Positions 1 to 8,600 of a stretch of 14,237 bases of DNA are shown piece by piece. Both the position numbers and the translations under genes were made by a program. The notes under the pieces were generated by a model. The model was not told the DNA's origin. It searched no databases and saw only the letters and a program-made list of their open reading frames with translations. Origin of the DNA: an uncultured Slackia sp. (lineage in GTDB: Bacteria; Actinomycetota; Coriobacteriia; Coriobacteriales; Eggerthellaceae); the NCBI GenBank assembly GCA_934646845.1, contig CAKUEV010000028.1:1-14237 (forward strand). Reading direction: 5' to 3'. Numbering within the stretch: position 1 is the stretch's first letter; every line of letters starts with the position of its first letter.

Positions 1-249
1 GGAATGGGTATTGACGAAAGCGATATTTCCGATATTTTCGAGTTGTACAAACAGGCTGGTCAATCGCCTAATCGTCGTTATCGTGGCACAGGTTTGGGCC
101 TTGCTGTTGTGAAGGAGCTGACGGAGTTGCACGGCGGCGTGGCGACCGTCGAATCGCAGCGAAAGGTCGGCAGCACGTTCTGCGTGCGCATCCCCTATGT
201 TCCTTTGCCGGATGAGGAGGAAGATTTCGATGAAGATTCTGCTTGCTGA
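1..249 (+). CDS. Sensor histidine kinase, C-terminal end only (5' truncated by window edge)
   Basis: Only the last 82 residues of a two-component sensor kinase are present; the frame is open from base 1. Visible are the end of the G1 box (GMGI, residues 2-4 of the fragment being MGI), the F-box-like segment DIFELYKQAG (residues 11-20) and the G2 ATP-lid motif GTGLGLAVV (residues 29-37), followed by the closing strand GSTFCVRIPY. This is the ATP-binding domain that phosphorylates the kinase's own histidine and so supplies phosphate to the partner regulator. The stop codon lies inside the next gene: the regulator ATG is at 230, a 20-bp overlap that implies translational coupling and a cognate pair. 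The tail is acidic (PDEEEDFDEDSAC), partly because this stretch also carries the regulator's ribosome binding site. The sensor input domain lies outside the window, so the stimulus cannot be inferred. Confidence 0.93.
   Translation, partial: GMGIDESDISDIFELYKQAGQSPNRRYRGTGLGLAVVKELTELHGGVATVESQRKVGSTFCVRIPYVPLPDEEEDFDEDSAC
214..222 (+). promoter_or_regulatory. Ribosome binding site deciding the response regulator start
   Basis: GAGGAGGAA sits 7 bases before the ATG at 230, inside the end of the kinase gene. It favours the start giving MKILLADDE, the canonical beginning of a receiver domain, over an in-frame upstream ATG at 197 that would add eleven atypical residues (MFLCRMRRKIS). Confidence 0.75.
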
Positions 250-928
250 TGATGAGGTGAGTATCCAGAAGCTCATAAGCGGATTGCTCGAGGGTGAGGG
301 TCATGAATGCGTCTGTGTCGAAGACGGCACCGATGCGCTTGAGGCATTCGAGGGGAACGCATTTGATTTGGTAATTCTCGACGTCATGATGCCGCGGATG
401 GATGGGTTCGCCACCTGCCGCGAATTGCGCACCCGGGGCGTAACGGTTCCGGTGATCTTTCTTTCCGCAAAAGGCGATATCGTTGACAAGGGCATTGGGT
501 TCGCCGCTGGCGGCGACGATTATATGACCAAGCCTTTCGACCCGCGGGAATTGCTCATGCATATTGAGGCGCACCTGCGTCGCGCGCACATGGATGCGGC
601 ACCCGCAAGGCCGGAGCCGAAAACGCTCACGCTTGGGCGTTTCGTCATGGACACTGCGAAACACCAGGTCACAAAAGACGGAATCCCTATTAAGCTCACA
701 CCGAAAGAGTTCAAGATTTTGCTTGCCCTTGCGCGTACGCCCGATACCGTGCTTTCGAAGGAACAGCTCGTCGAAGAGGCTTGGGGCGCCGAGTTTGTGG
801 GTGAAACGCAAAGCATTACGGTGTTCATAAAGAAGCTCCGCAACAAAATTGAAGACGACCCGAGCGATCCTCGCATAATCGAAACGGTATGGGGAATCGG
901 GTATCGCCTGGTAGAAGCTGCTTGCTAG
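230..928 (+). CDS. OmpR/PhoB-family response regulator
   Basis: A 232-residue DNA-binding response regulator, normal length for the OmpR/PhoB class. The N-terminal receiver domain (about 1-115) shows the acidic pair D7/D8, phosphoacceptor D51 in LVILDVMMPRMDG, the switch residue S79 in IFLSAK and the conserved lysine K101 in DDYMTKPF. A linker with Ala/Pro (about 118-132) leads to a winged-helix DNA-binding domain (about 135-229) with the typical TPKEFKILLALA, VLSKEQLVEEAWG and ending WGIGYRLV. It is translationally coupled to the upstream kinase by a 20-bp overlap and ends 20 bp from the stop of a kinase gene on the other strand. Target genes are not evident in the window. I infer activation by phosphorylation and binding to direct-repeat sites, as known for the family. 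No clear intrinsic terminator follows the TAG. Confidence 0.95.
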   Translation: MKILLADDEVSIQKLISGLLEGEGHECVCVEDGTDALEAFEGNAFDLVILDVMMPRMDGFATCRELRTRGVTVPVIFLSAKGDIVDKGIGFAAGGDDYMTKPFDPRELLMHIEAHLRRAHMDAAPARPEPKTLTLGRFVMDTAKHQVTKDGIPIKLTPKEFKILLALARTPDTVLSKEQLVEEAWGAEFVGETQSITVFIKKLRNKIEDDPSDPRIIETVWGIGYRLVEAAC

Positions 929-948
929 TAAGCTATCAGACTATCAAG

Positions 949-2511
949 CTAGTTACTCGTTTTCTGTGCTCTGCGAAGGCGAAGCGTGAACAGCGCGCCG
1001 CCTTCGGGCGCGTTTGCGGCTTCGATGGTCGCGCCCATGCGCTCCGTCGCCGTTTTCGCGATTGCCAAGCCGAGCCCGAATTGTCCGCCTTCGCCTTTGT
1101 AGCAACGCTCAAAAACATGGGGAACATCTGCCTCGGGAATCCCGGGTCCATCGTCGTGAACCGTTGCAACCACGCTATCGTTTTCGAAATCGACCCAGCA
1201 TGCTATTTCCACCAGGGAGTTTGCGTAGCGAATGGCATTCGAGAGCATGTTTCCTATTGCTTTATCGAGCAGGTCGTCTTCTGCGATCGCCTGTGCATCC
1301 TTGGCCAAATTTGCCCTTATTTCCACGCTACGTGCATCGGCCAAGCATTTCATCCGCTCGATGCATTGCTCCATTGCCCTGCCCATGTCTACGCGTTCGA
1401 GCTCGCTGATCTTTCGATCGTCTTCCAGACTCTCTAGGCGAGAGAGACACAAAATGCTATCGACCAGGCGCGACATTCGCTCGCTTTCTTCCATGATGGT
1501 ATGGGCGGCATGCTGCGGTGGGTCAAACACTCCCTGTTCGATGCCCTGCGCGTATCCCCCAATCGACATAAGGGGGCTTCGCAGCTCGTGCGATACGTTC
1601 TGGAAGAAACGCTGCTGCGTCTGTTCGGCCGCTTGGAGCTTCTGTGACATTTCGTTCATGGAGCAGCGCATATCTTCGAGCTCTGCCAGGAAGAACTCCG
1701 GTTCAATCGAAACGAAGTCGCCTTCTCCGATGCGACGGGCTCCCCAGCGCAGATGCTTGAGCGGCTTTGTGACGCTTCGGGCGGTTGTAACCAGCACAAT
1801 CAAAACGAAAAACGCGAAAATTGACGAAACGCTCAACACGATGATCGAAGCCTGGTCAACCCAGTCGCCAACCATTGACGTGGGGCAATAGGTAATAACA
1901 TAGCGAAGGCGGTCCGATTGCGCAGTGGGCTCATAAATAATTGCAAGATAGGTCTCGCCGTCGCTTCCCACCATGCTGATTGGCTCTCCGTTTGATGCGC
2001 CATGCTCATGGGCATACTGGGCAAAATCGCTCGCAAGCGTTGCGACCGCATTGCGAAGCTGCTCGTCACGCGGGTACACGACCTTGTCTGTGCCGGAAAG
2101 CACCATAAGACGAGCGTCGCCTCCCATTTGCGATGCTACGGTGCACGCACTCCCCAAAAACGCTGAAACGGCGCTCTTCTGATCGGCGTCATCCTGCGGT
2201 TTGAGCTTGGCTTCGCCGTTGGCGCCTGTAGCGGTGCCGGCGTCAGCAGATTCGAGGCTTTTGTCGGCTTCTCCGTCTTTTGGAAAACAGTTTTCGAGGG
2301 CGGGCGCTACTCGTTCTTGGAGCGCCGCGAGTTGTTTTTCAGCATTGTCGTGGGCATAGTGCGTCGCGCATTGCGAAAAAATGAAGCATGACAAAGGTGG
2401 AACCATCATGATGGCTATCGCCGGCAGCAGCAATCGAAGCGCGATGCTTCTGCGTGTTTCGGCCAATTTGTTGCGGAGCGTTTTGTCAATTCGATTGCGC
2501 GTCGCGCCCAT
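949..2511 (-). CDS. Two-TM sensor histidine kinase (HAMP-HisKA-HATPase)
   Basis: A 520-residue membrane sensor kinase. TM1 is at about 25-47 (RLLLPAIAIMMVPPLSCFIF), an extracytoplasmic region at about 48-220, TM2 at about 221-244, HAMP at about 245-297, and the HisKA dimerisation helix carries FFQNVSHELRSPL with phosphoacceptor H308. The HATPase domain shows the N-box (N421, N425), G1 box DDGPGIP (453-459), F-box HVFERCYKG and G2 box FGLGLAIAK (478-486). The ectodomain contains strands of PAS/Cache character (RLMVLSG near 134-140, ETYLAIIYEP near 186-195), but a family assignment is uncertain. The start at 2511 was chosen because the ATG is 2 bases past the regulator's TAA and GGAG sits 5 bases upstream; an in-frame extension to 2643 would only overlap the regulator. 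Regulator and kinase form an operon. A Ser/Asp/Ala-rich segment (about 80-115) of the ectodomain looks disordered. The ligand is unknown. Confidence 0.94.
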   Translation of the reverse strand: MGATRNRIDKTLRNKLAETRRSIALRLLLPAIAIMMVPPLSCFIFSQCATHYAHDNAEKQLAALQERVAPALENCFPKDGEADKSLESADAGTATGANGEAKLKPQDDADQKSAVSAFLGSACTVASQMGGDARLMVLSGTDKVVYPRDEQLRNAVATLASDFAQYAHEHGASNGEPISMVGSDGETYLAIIYEPTAQSDRLRYVITYCPTSMVGDWVDQASIIVLSVSSIFAFFVLIVLVTTARSVTKPLKHLRWGARRIGEGDFVSIEPEFFLAELEDMRCSMNEMSQKLQAAEQTQQRFFQNVSHELRSPLMSIGGYAQGIEQGVFDPPQHAAHTIMEESERMSRLVDSILCLSRLESLEDDRKISELERVDMGRAMEQCIERMKCLADARSVEIRANLAKDAQAIAEDDLLDKAIGNMLSNAIRYANSLVEIACWVDFENDSVVATVHDDGPGIPEADVPHVFERCYKGEGGQFGLGLAIAKTATERMGATIEAANAPEGGALFTLRLRRAQKTSN

Positions 2512-2513
2512 TC

Positions 2514-3233
2514 TTACTCCATCGTGGTAATTCGGAAGCCAAAGCCCCAAACTGTTTCTATGCACACCGCCGCATCGGCGTCGCGCAGCTTGCGGCGTAA
2601 GCGTTTCACCAAGTCGTCGGTCGCGCGCGTGTCGGACTTCCAATCAATCTGCCATAGTTCATGAAGAAGTTCTTCCCTGCTTACGGCCCTTTCTTGATTC
2701 TTGATGAGATAAGCGAGGAAATCGAATTCGGCAGGCGTAAGCGACAAGGGCGTGCCGTTTAAGTGTGCGCTGCGGCGCTCGATGTGCATGCGCAATTCGT
2801 TGAATGAAATTTCGTCTGCGCTCTTTTGCTCGGCGCGATGCCCATCGTGCTCATTGTCCCCCGTATTGCCTGCACGCCGCAGAAGAGCATGGACGCGCGT
2901 GACAAGCTCAAGCGGCAAAAACGGCTTTACCATGTAATCGTCGCAGCCGAGCGTGAGCCCCGTTACGCGATCGTAGGGGCTGTCTTTTGCGGAGACGATG
3001 ATGATGGGCAGACCCGGATATGCGCGGCGCAGCGCTGAACACGCCGAAAGCCCATCGACGCCCGGCATCATAACGTCGAGCACTACAAGGTCAGGCAGAT
3101 GCTCCTCGCATGCGGCAATCAGCGCGCCACCATTCTCGAATTCCTCGACCGCGAAGCCGTCCTGAGTGAGAAATGCGGCTATGAGGCTGCGGATATTCTT
3201 TTCGTCGTCGGCAATAAAAATCGTTTGGGGCAT
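2514..3233 (-). CDS. OmpR/PhoB-family response regulator, first gene of a TCS operon
   Basis: A 239-residue response regulator. The receiver domain (about 1-118) carries D9/D10, phosphoacceptor D53 in VVLDVMMPGVDG, switch residue S81 in IIIVSAKD and K103 in DDYMVKPF. A charged linker (NTGDNEHDGHRAEQKSAD, about 128-145) precedes a winged-helix domain with SLTPAEFDFLAYLIK, the RATDDLVKRLRRKLRDAD recognition region and WGFGFRI near the end. I chose the ATG at 3233 because GAGGA lies 5-6 bases upstream and the protein then begins MPQTIFIADDE, as expected; the frame is open further upstream to 3470 but that stretch is not receiver-like. The cognate kinase begins 2 bases after the stop. The gene diverges from a secreted esterase-like protein, so that gene is the obvious candidate target, which is inference from position only. 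Confidence 0.95.
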   Translation of the reverse strand: MPQTIFIADDEKNIRSLIAAFLTQDGFAVEEFENGGALIAACEEHLPDLVVLDVMMPGVDGLSACSALRRAYPGLPIIIVSAKDSPYDRVTGLTLGCDDYMVKPFLPLELVTRVHALLRRAGNTGDNEHDGHRAEQKSADEISFNELRMHIERRSAHLNGTPLSLTPAEFDFLAYLIKNQERAVSREELLHELWQIDWKSDTRATDDLVKRLRRKLRDADAAVCIETVWGFGFRITTME

Positions 3234-3418
3234 CGCGTCCTCGTTTCCTCTTTCTCCAATCATACCTGTATGCCCCATATACCAATGGCGGCTTGCCACA
3301 ACTTTGCCGCATTTTGTCCGTCGAAATAGCTCCGTGCGATTCGCTACGCTCACGCAGAATAGGCGTTTCGTTGTCGCATTTGGGATGCAATCCCTGCGAC
3401 GCAAGAGAAAGGGAGCCC
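3234..3418. promoter_or_regulatory. Divergent promoter region between response regulator and secreted protein
   Basis: This 185-bp stretch must hold promoters for both directions. On the minus strand TATGAT (plus bases 3259-3264) fits a -10 element about 20 bases before the regulator start, but no convincing -35 is seen at 17 bp. On the plus strand I could not pick a confident -35/-10 pair. A nested inverted repeat at 3374-3399 lies just before the plus-strand ribosome binding site. No regulator binding repeats stand out. Confidence 0.4.
3374..3399 (+). repeat. Nested inverted repeat in the leader of the secreted protein gene
   Basis: Outer arms TCGCA (3374-3378) and TGCGA (3395-3399) enclose a perfect inner hairpin GGGAT-GCA-ATCCC (3382-3394), with TTT bulged on the left side only. 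It ends about 10 bases before the AAGGGAG ribosome binding site at 3408-3414. It could be an mRNA leader hairpin or a DNA operator; the sequence alone does not decide. Confidence 0.45.
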
Positions 3419-5410
3419 ATGAAACGAACTCAGGCGTTTGCTGGAATTTTGCTCGCGCCCCTTTTGGCAACTTCGCTTATGCCGATTGGCGCGACTGAGG
3501 CGATTGCGCAGAACTCTTTCGAGCATAGCGATTTTGTTGAAACCGAGCAGCCCGAGCTTACCCAAGAGACGAAAGACCTCATTTCGGCCTATCAGAAATC
3601 GTCAACCGAGGAAAACTACGTGGCGTTGCGCGATATGGTTATCCAGAATTACAATGCCGTGCTCGATCGCAAGGAAGCTAAGCTTGCCGAGCTGAGAGTT
3701 GAAACCGCAGGCAAGCCAGGCGGTGAAGACACCGTGGCCGAGATGGAAGATATCGTGCAGGACATGTATGCGACGTATTGGAATCGCATCAATTCGAGCA
3801 TGCTGCGCTTTACCGATACGCGTCTTCTGAAATGGAAAACCTCCAATGCGGCGCAGTACGACTTCATTCCCGTTATGGGCGCCGGCGAAAGCATCTACGT
3901 GAGCCGCACGCCTGTCACCAATGCGCAATATGCGGCATACGTGCAGGCAACGGGTGCGCAAGCCCCCTCTGGTTGGGAGAATGGAACGTATCCCGAAGGT
4001 GAAGGCGACTTCCCCGTGAACTTCGTATCGACGTGCGACGCTCAGGCGTATTGCGCATGGCTTACGCAGACCGATGGCGCGAACACGTATCGCTTGCCGA
4101 ATGAAAGCGAGTGGGAGCTTGCCGCGGGGCATATGCCTAAAGATGCCGATTTCAATTGCGGCGTTGCTGACGGCCGTGTGTCGGTTTACGAGTACGATGG
4201 CGTAACGCGCGGCGCTCATGGGGCAATTGATTTTTGGGGCAACGTATGGGAATGGACCTCTACCGCGCGCGCAACCGATGATGGCGTCGAGATGCTTGGC
4301 GTGAAAGGCGGTGCATGGGATAGCGAACGCACCGACTGCCGCACTGAAAACCGCAAAGAGGCGCGCGATGCATCGCAGGGATACGAAGATGTGGGATTCC
4401 GCGTGATTATGGTGCAGAATGGCGTTGAGCCCGATCAGAAAGTCGAGCTTGCAACGCTCGATGCGCCCATCGTAAAGGCGACTTCCAATGCCTCAGACAG
4501 TATCACGCTTTCATGGGATTCCGTTGAGGGCGCGAACCAATATCAGATTTTCGAATATTTCGAAGACACGGGGCTTATTTCCATGCTCAACACGACACCC
4601 GATTGCTCCGTGACGATCGAGGCCCTTGAAGAGGGCAGCACGCACAGCTATATCGTGCAACCGATTTCCTACGTTGAAATTTGCGACAATGTTTCGCCTG
4701 AATATAGAGTGACTGCTACCTGCGGCGTGAGTGCATCAGAGGATGAAGAGGACGAAAACGCAGTCCCTGAACTGCAGCTTATCAATGTTGGCGGATTGAA
4801 CTGCTGGCTGTATGCTCCCGAAGTAATTGAGGGAGATATGCCTCTCATTGTATATTTGCATGGCATTACCGGCAGAGGTGACGACCCTCAATCTTTGCTT
4901 TATACCGACGATTTCGCCAAGGCTCTCGCCGAGGGGGAATTTGGCGAAATTCCGGCATACGTGCTTATGCCTCAGGCTCCAAGCAGCGCAACCGATTGGC
5001 CTTCGCTCGATTCCAACGTGATTGGAGCCATCGACGCTGTGAAGAATGCTTATCCCATTGATCCGACCAATGTGAGCCTTACTGGCTTTAGCATGGGCGG
5101 AACGGGAGCATGGAGCATTGCGGTGGCCTATCCCGACGAATTCGCCCGAATCGCGCCTTGCGCCGGTGGCATTCGCGCAAAGAAAACGGCACTCGTTGCT
5201 CTTGCTGATATGCCGATTTGGGCATTCGTTGGGGCGGACGACAACGTGGTGAAACCCCAGTCTTCCATCGATTTCATTGCGCAGCTTTCGCAGAACAACT
5301 CTCAGGCGAAGATTACCGTTTTGGACGGTGCGGCCCATACCGACGTCCCCGGACTTTCGTACCTCGATAAGGAAAACGATTTGTTTGAGTGGCTCATCGG
5401 TAAACAGTAA
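3419..5410 (+). CDS. Secreted multidomain protein: FGE/SUMF-like domain, Fn3-like module, alpha/beta-hydrolase esterase
   Basis: A 663-residue exported protein. A signal peptide spans 1-30 (MKRTQAF then a hydrophobic core, ATEAIA, likely cut before Q31); no lipobox, LPXTG or C-terminal TM is seen, so release is expected. Residues 45-135 are helical and charged. Residues about 150-333 match the formylglycine-generating-enzyme/sulfatase-modifying-factor fold: TPVTNAQYAAYVQATG, YRLPNESEWELAAG, DFWGNVWEWTS, VKGGAWDSERTDCR and a final VGFRVI. The first of the two FGE active-site cysteines is Ser here (S302), while C307 is kept, so FGE activity is unlikely. Residues about 345-433 resemble a fibronectin III module. 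Residues 450-663 form an esterase with IVYLHGITGRGDD, nucleophile S558 in GFSMGG, acid near D607/D608 and H640. The ATG at 3419 has AAGGGAG upstream; an in-frame ATG at 3293 lacks a signal peptide start. It is transcribed away from a two-component regulator. The substrate is unknown; a glycan or peptidoglycan ester is a guess. Confidence 0.88.
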   Translation: MKRTQAFAGILLAPLLATSLMPIGATEAIAQNSFEHSDFVETEQPELTQETKDLISAYQKSSTEENYVALRDMVIQNYNAVLDRKEAKLAELRVETAGKPGGEDTVAEMEDIVQDMYATYWNRINSSMLRFTDTRLLKWKTSNAAQYDFIPVMGAGESIYVSRTPVTNAQYAAYVQATGAQAPSGWENGTYPEGEGDFPVNFVSTCDAQAYCAWLTQTDGANTYRLPNESEWELAAGHMPKDADFNCGVADGRVSVYEYDGVTRGAHGAIDFWGNVWEWTSTARATDDGVEMLGVKGGAWDSERTDCRTENRKEARDASQGYEDVGFRVIMVQNGVEPDQKVELATLDAPIVKATSNASDSITLSWDSVEGANQYQIFEYFEDTGLISMLNTTPDCSVTIEALEEGSTHSYIVQPISYVEICDNVSPEYRVTATCGVSASEDEEDENAVPELQLINVGGLNCWLYAPEVIEGDMPLIVYLHGITGRGDDPQSLLYTDDFAKALAEGEFGEIPAYVLMPQAPSSATDWPSLDSNVIGAIDAVKNAYPIDPTNVSLTGFSMGGTGAWSIAVAYPDEFARIAPCAGGIRAKKTALVALADMPIWAFVGADDNVVKPQSSIDFIAQLSQNNSQAKITVLDGAAHTDVPGLSYLDKENDLFEWLIGKQ

Positions 5411-5444
5411 ACCCAGGTAAAGCAATACGAGCTGAACTATATGA

Positions 5445-5481
5445 GCGATGGGGTCGAGAGTATTCGGCCCCATCGCTTTTT
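5445..5481 (+). terminator. Rho-independent terminator of the secreted esterase gene
   Basis: A perfect 9-bp stem GCGATGGGG (5445-5453) / CCCCATCGC (5468-5476) with a 14-base loop is followed directly by TTTTT. It lies 34 bases after the stop codon at 5410. Confidence 0.92.
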
Positions 5482-5530
5482 GATGGGCGCGGCGGATGCG
5501 TCAAAGCCCGCTCGGGCGCTTGGTGGCGCA

Positions 5531-5576
5531 TAAAGAAATGGGGTGCAGCCGAAACGATGTTTCAGCCGCATCCCAT
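5531..5576 (-). terminator. Second (distal) terminator downstream of the dehydratase/activase operon
   Basis: On the minus strand, an 18-bp arm (plus 5559-5576) pairs with a second arm (plus 5538-5555) across a 3-base loop, with one A/C mismatch and two G-U pairs, and is followed by TTTCTTT. It acts in the minus direction, about 80 bases past the stop codon. The stem is unusually long for an intrinsic terminator. Confidence 0.78.
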
Positions 5577-5599
5577 TCGCGTTGGTTTGTAGCGCGGAG

Positions 5600-5634
5600 A
5601 AAAACCCGTTAGACGCTGCGAGCATGTAACGGGT
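5600..5634 (-). terminator. First (proximal) terminator of the dehydratase/activase operon
   Basis: On the minus strand ACCCGTTA (plus 5627-5634) pairs perfectly with TAACGGGT (plus 5604-5611), a 15-base loop can fold further (GCT/AGC), and a T5 run follows. It begins 24 bases after the stop codon at 5659. Confidence 0.85.
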
Positions 5635-5658
5635 CGGGGCACGAGATCCGCACGCTTC

Positions 5659-8600
5659 CTAGTTCAATTTTTCTTCCTCGACTTCGAGAGAGCCGACCAC
5701 TTCTTCATCGGCGGGCTTGGTGAGGTTCGCGTTGCGCTCGGCGCGGGCGGCCTCTTCTTTTTCCTCGAGGTTCGCCTTCGCCACCGAAATCATGAGCTTG
5801 ATGCGGTTGAGCTGGTTGACTTCCGACGCGCCCGGGTCGTAGTCGACGGCTACGATGTTGCTCTCGGGGTAGCGGCGGCGCAGTTCTTTGATCACGGCCT
5901 TGCCCACCACGTGGTTCGGCAGGCATGCGAACGGCTGCGTGCACACCACGTTCGGCGCGCCCGACACAATGAGCTCCACCATTTCGGCGGTGAGCAGCCA
6001 GCCCTCGCCCATCGAGTTGCACAGGCTCAGAATCTCGCTCGCGTATTCGGCCAGCTCATAGATGTTCGCCGGTGGGTTGAAGCGCGTCGATGCGGCGAGT
6101 GCGTCGTTGACCGGCTTGCGGAACTTCGCAATGGCCGACAGACCGATTTTGCCGCCGAGCGCGCCCTTGGCGGAACGGCCCAGCGGGTCTTTCTGGAAAA
6201 TGCCGCCCGCGATGCCGAACAGGAAGAACTCGATGAGTCCCGGTACGACGGCTTCGCAGCCCTCGCGCTCGATCACGTCGACGATCTGGTTGTTCGCCGT
6301 GGGGTGGAATTTCACCAGAATCTCGCCCACCACGCCGACGCGCGGCTTGGTGCCCTCGCCCTGCAGCGGCAGTGTGTCGAAGTCTTCGACAATCTGTTTC
6401 ACGGTGCGCTTGAATTCCGAACGCTTCACGCCGCGCGCCAGCTGCGCCTTGCATTCGGCCATCCAGTGGTCGAACAGGTGGTTGGCAGCGCCTGACTCAA
6501 TTTCGTACGGGCGCGTGCGGTACAGCGTCATCATGAGCAGGTCGCCGTAGCACAGCGCGTACACGGCCTGCAGCAGCATTTTCGGCGTGATTTTGAAGCC
6601 GGGGTTCACCTCGCCCAAGTCTTTGAACGAAAGCGCAATCACCGGAATATGGCCAAGGCCGGCAGCCTTGAGCGCCTTGCGGATGAGCGAGATGTAGTTC
6701 GTGGCACGGCAGCCGCCGCCGGTCTGCGTAATGAGCACGGCCAGCTTGTCGGTGTCGTAGCGGCCCGAGGTCACGGCTTCCATAATTTGGCCCGTGACTA
6801 GGATGGACGGGTAGCAAATGTCGTTGTTCACATACTTCAGGCCCGCGTCCACCGCGCCATGGTCGACGCTCGGCAGCAAGTCGACGTTGTAGCCGAAGCG
6901 CTTGAAAATGGGCACGAGCAGCTCGAAGTGGTACGGCGCCATTTGCGGAGCCAGAATGGTATAGCCCGCTTCCTTCATTTCTTCGGTGAACTGCACGCGC
7001 TCGAACTCGGTCGAGGTGGCCTCGCGCTGCTTGAAGCGCTCGCGGGCCTCGGGCGCGGCCTTTTCCGAGAAGGTCGACGGCGGCTCGATGGCCTGAGCCA
7101 CGGCCTCAATCGCGGCGGCGTCGGCGGAGCCTGCCGGCTGCTTGCTGGAACCGGCGGCTTCGGCGGCGGCGACACGCGTTTCGGCCTCGGCAAGAAGCTC
7201 TTTCACGTCGAGGCTGCACGCGGGGCATTCCTGCTTGGCGGCTTCGGCATCGGCCTCTTCGTCGGCCTGGTCTTTCAGCGCGGCGAGCAAGCTGCGCACG
7301 CGAATGCGCGCGGCGCCCAGGTTGGACACCTCGTCAATCTTGAGCACGGTGTAAATTTTGCCAGCGCTTTCCAGAATCTCTTGCACCTGATCGGTGGTGA
7401 GCGCGTCCAAGCCGCAGCCGAAGCTGTTCAGCTGAATAAGGTCGAGGTCGCGGCGCTCGGCGGCAACCTTCGCGGCGGCGTAGAGGCGCGTGTGGTACAT
7501 CCATTGGTCTACCAGGCGAATGGGGCGCTCGAGCGTGCCCAAGTGCGCGATGGAGTCTTCCGTGAGCACGGCCAGGCCAAAGCTCGTGAGCAGCTCGGGG
7601 ATGGCGTGGTTGATTTCTGGGTCGTTGTGGTACGGACGGCCCGCCAGCACAATGCCGTGCGTGCCGGTCTTTTCCATCCACAGCAGCGTCTCGGCGCCCT
7701 TTTCGCGAATGTCGCGCTTGAAGGCTTCGTCTTCGGCCCATGCGGCGTCGACCGCAGCGTCGATTTCGGCCTGCGTCGGCGCGGCAACGCCTTCGCCCAT
7801 GAGCTTGGGATGCGCCTGCACCAGCTCTACCATCAGGCGTTTCTTCAGGTGGTCTTTCTTGTCGTACGGCAGCCACGGGTTCAAGAACTTCGTCTCGGAA
7901 TCGCGCAGCTCATCGATATTCAGGCGCAGCGCCTCGGCATAGCTTGCCACGATGGGACAATTGAAGTGGTTGCCGGCGGTCTCGTCTTCCTGGCGTTCCC
8001 ATTTGCTGCAGGGGAACCAAATGAAGTCGGGATGCTTCTCGAGCAGGTTCATGATGTGGCCGTGCGAGAGCTTCGCCGGGTAGCACACGCTTTCCGACGG
8101 CATGCTTTCGATGCCCGCTTCGTAGGTTTTCTTGGTGGACGGGTCGGAAAGCACCACGCGCCAGCCCAGCTTCGTGAAGAAGGTGAACCAGAACGGGTAG
8201 TTCTCGTACATCGAAAGCGCGCGCGGAATGCCCACGGTGCCGCGCGGGGCGTCCTTGGCCGCGAGCGGCTCGTAGTCGAACAGGCGGTGGCTCTTGTATT
8301 CGTAGAGGTTGGGCACGTCGTTTTTCTCGTTCAGCACGCCCGCGCCCTTCTCGCAGCGGTTGCCCGTGATGAAGCGGCGATGCTTGCCAGTGACTTCGTC
8401 TTTGCCGAAGTCGTTCACGGTAAGTAGGCAGTGGTTCGCGCACGCCTTGCAGCGCACGGTTTTGTGCGTGGGGGCCAAGGCCTCAAGCGCGGCCGCGCCG
8501 AGCATGGCGGTATGCACGTCGGTGGCCTGCCCCGCGCGCTCGGCGGCGCGCATTGCGGCCTGGTAGCGGTCGCGCGCCAGCAGGGCCGCGCCATAGGCGC

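Noticed and set aside
929..948. Bidirectional terminator between the two two-component systems
   Set aside because: The region has CTATCA twice and AGCT palindromes, but only a 4-bp perfect stem can be drawn and there is no T-run.
889..1437. Plus-strand frame opposite the second histidine kinase
   Set aside because: It is a shadow of the kinase ATPase domain and shows no family motif or ribosome binding site.
6859..8427. Long plus-strand open frame (522 codons) opposite the dehydratase/activase gene
   Set aside because: It is antisense to a well-supported gene in GC-rich DNA and its translation is Gly/Ala/Arg/His-rich with no recognisable domain. The same holds for 9412-10485.
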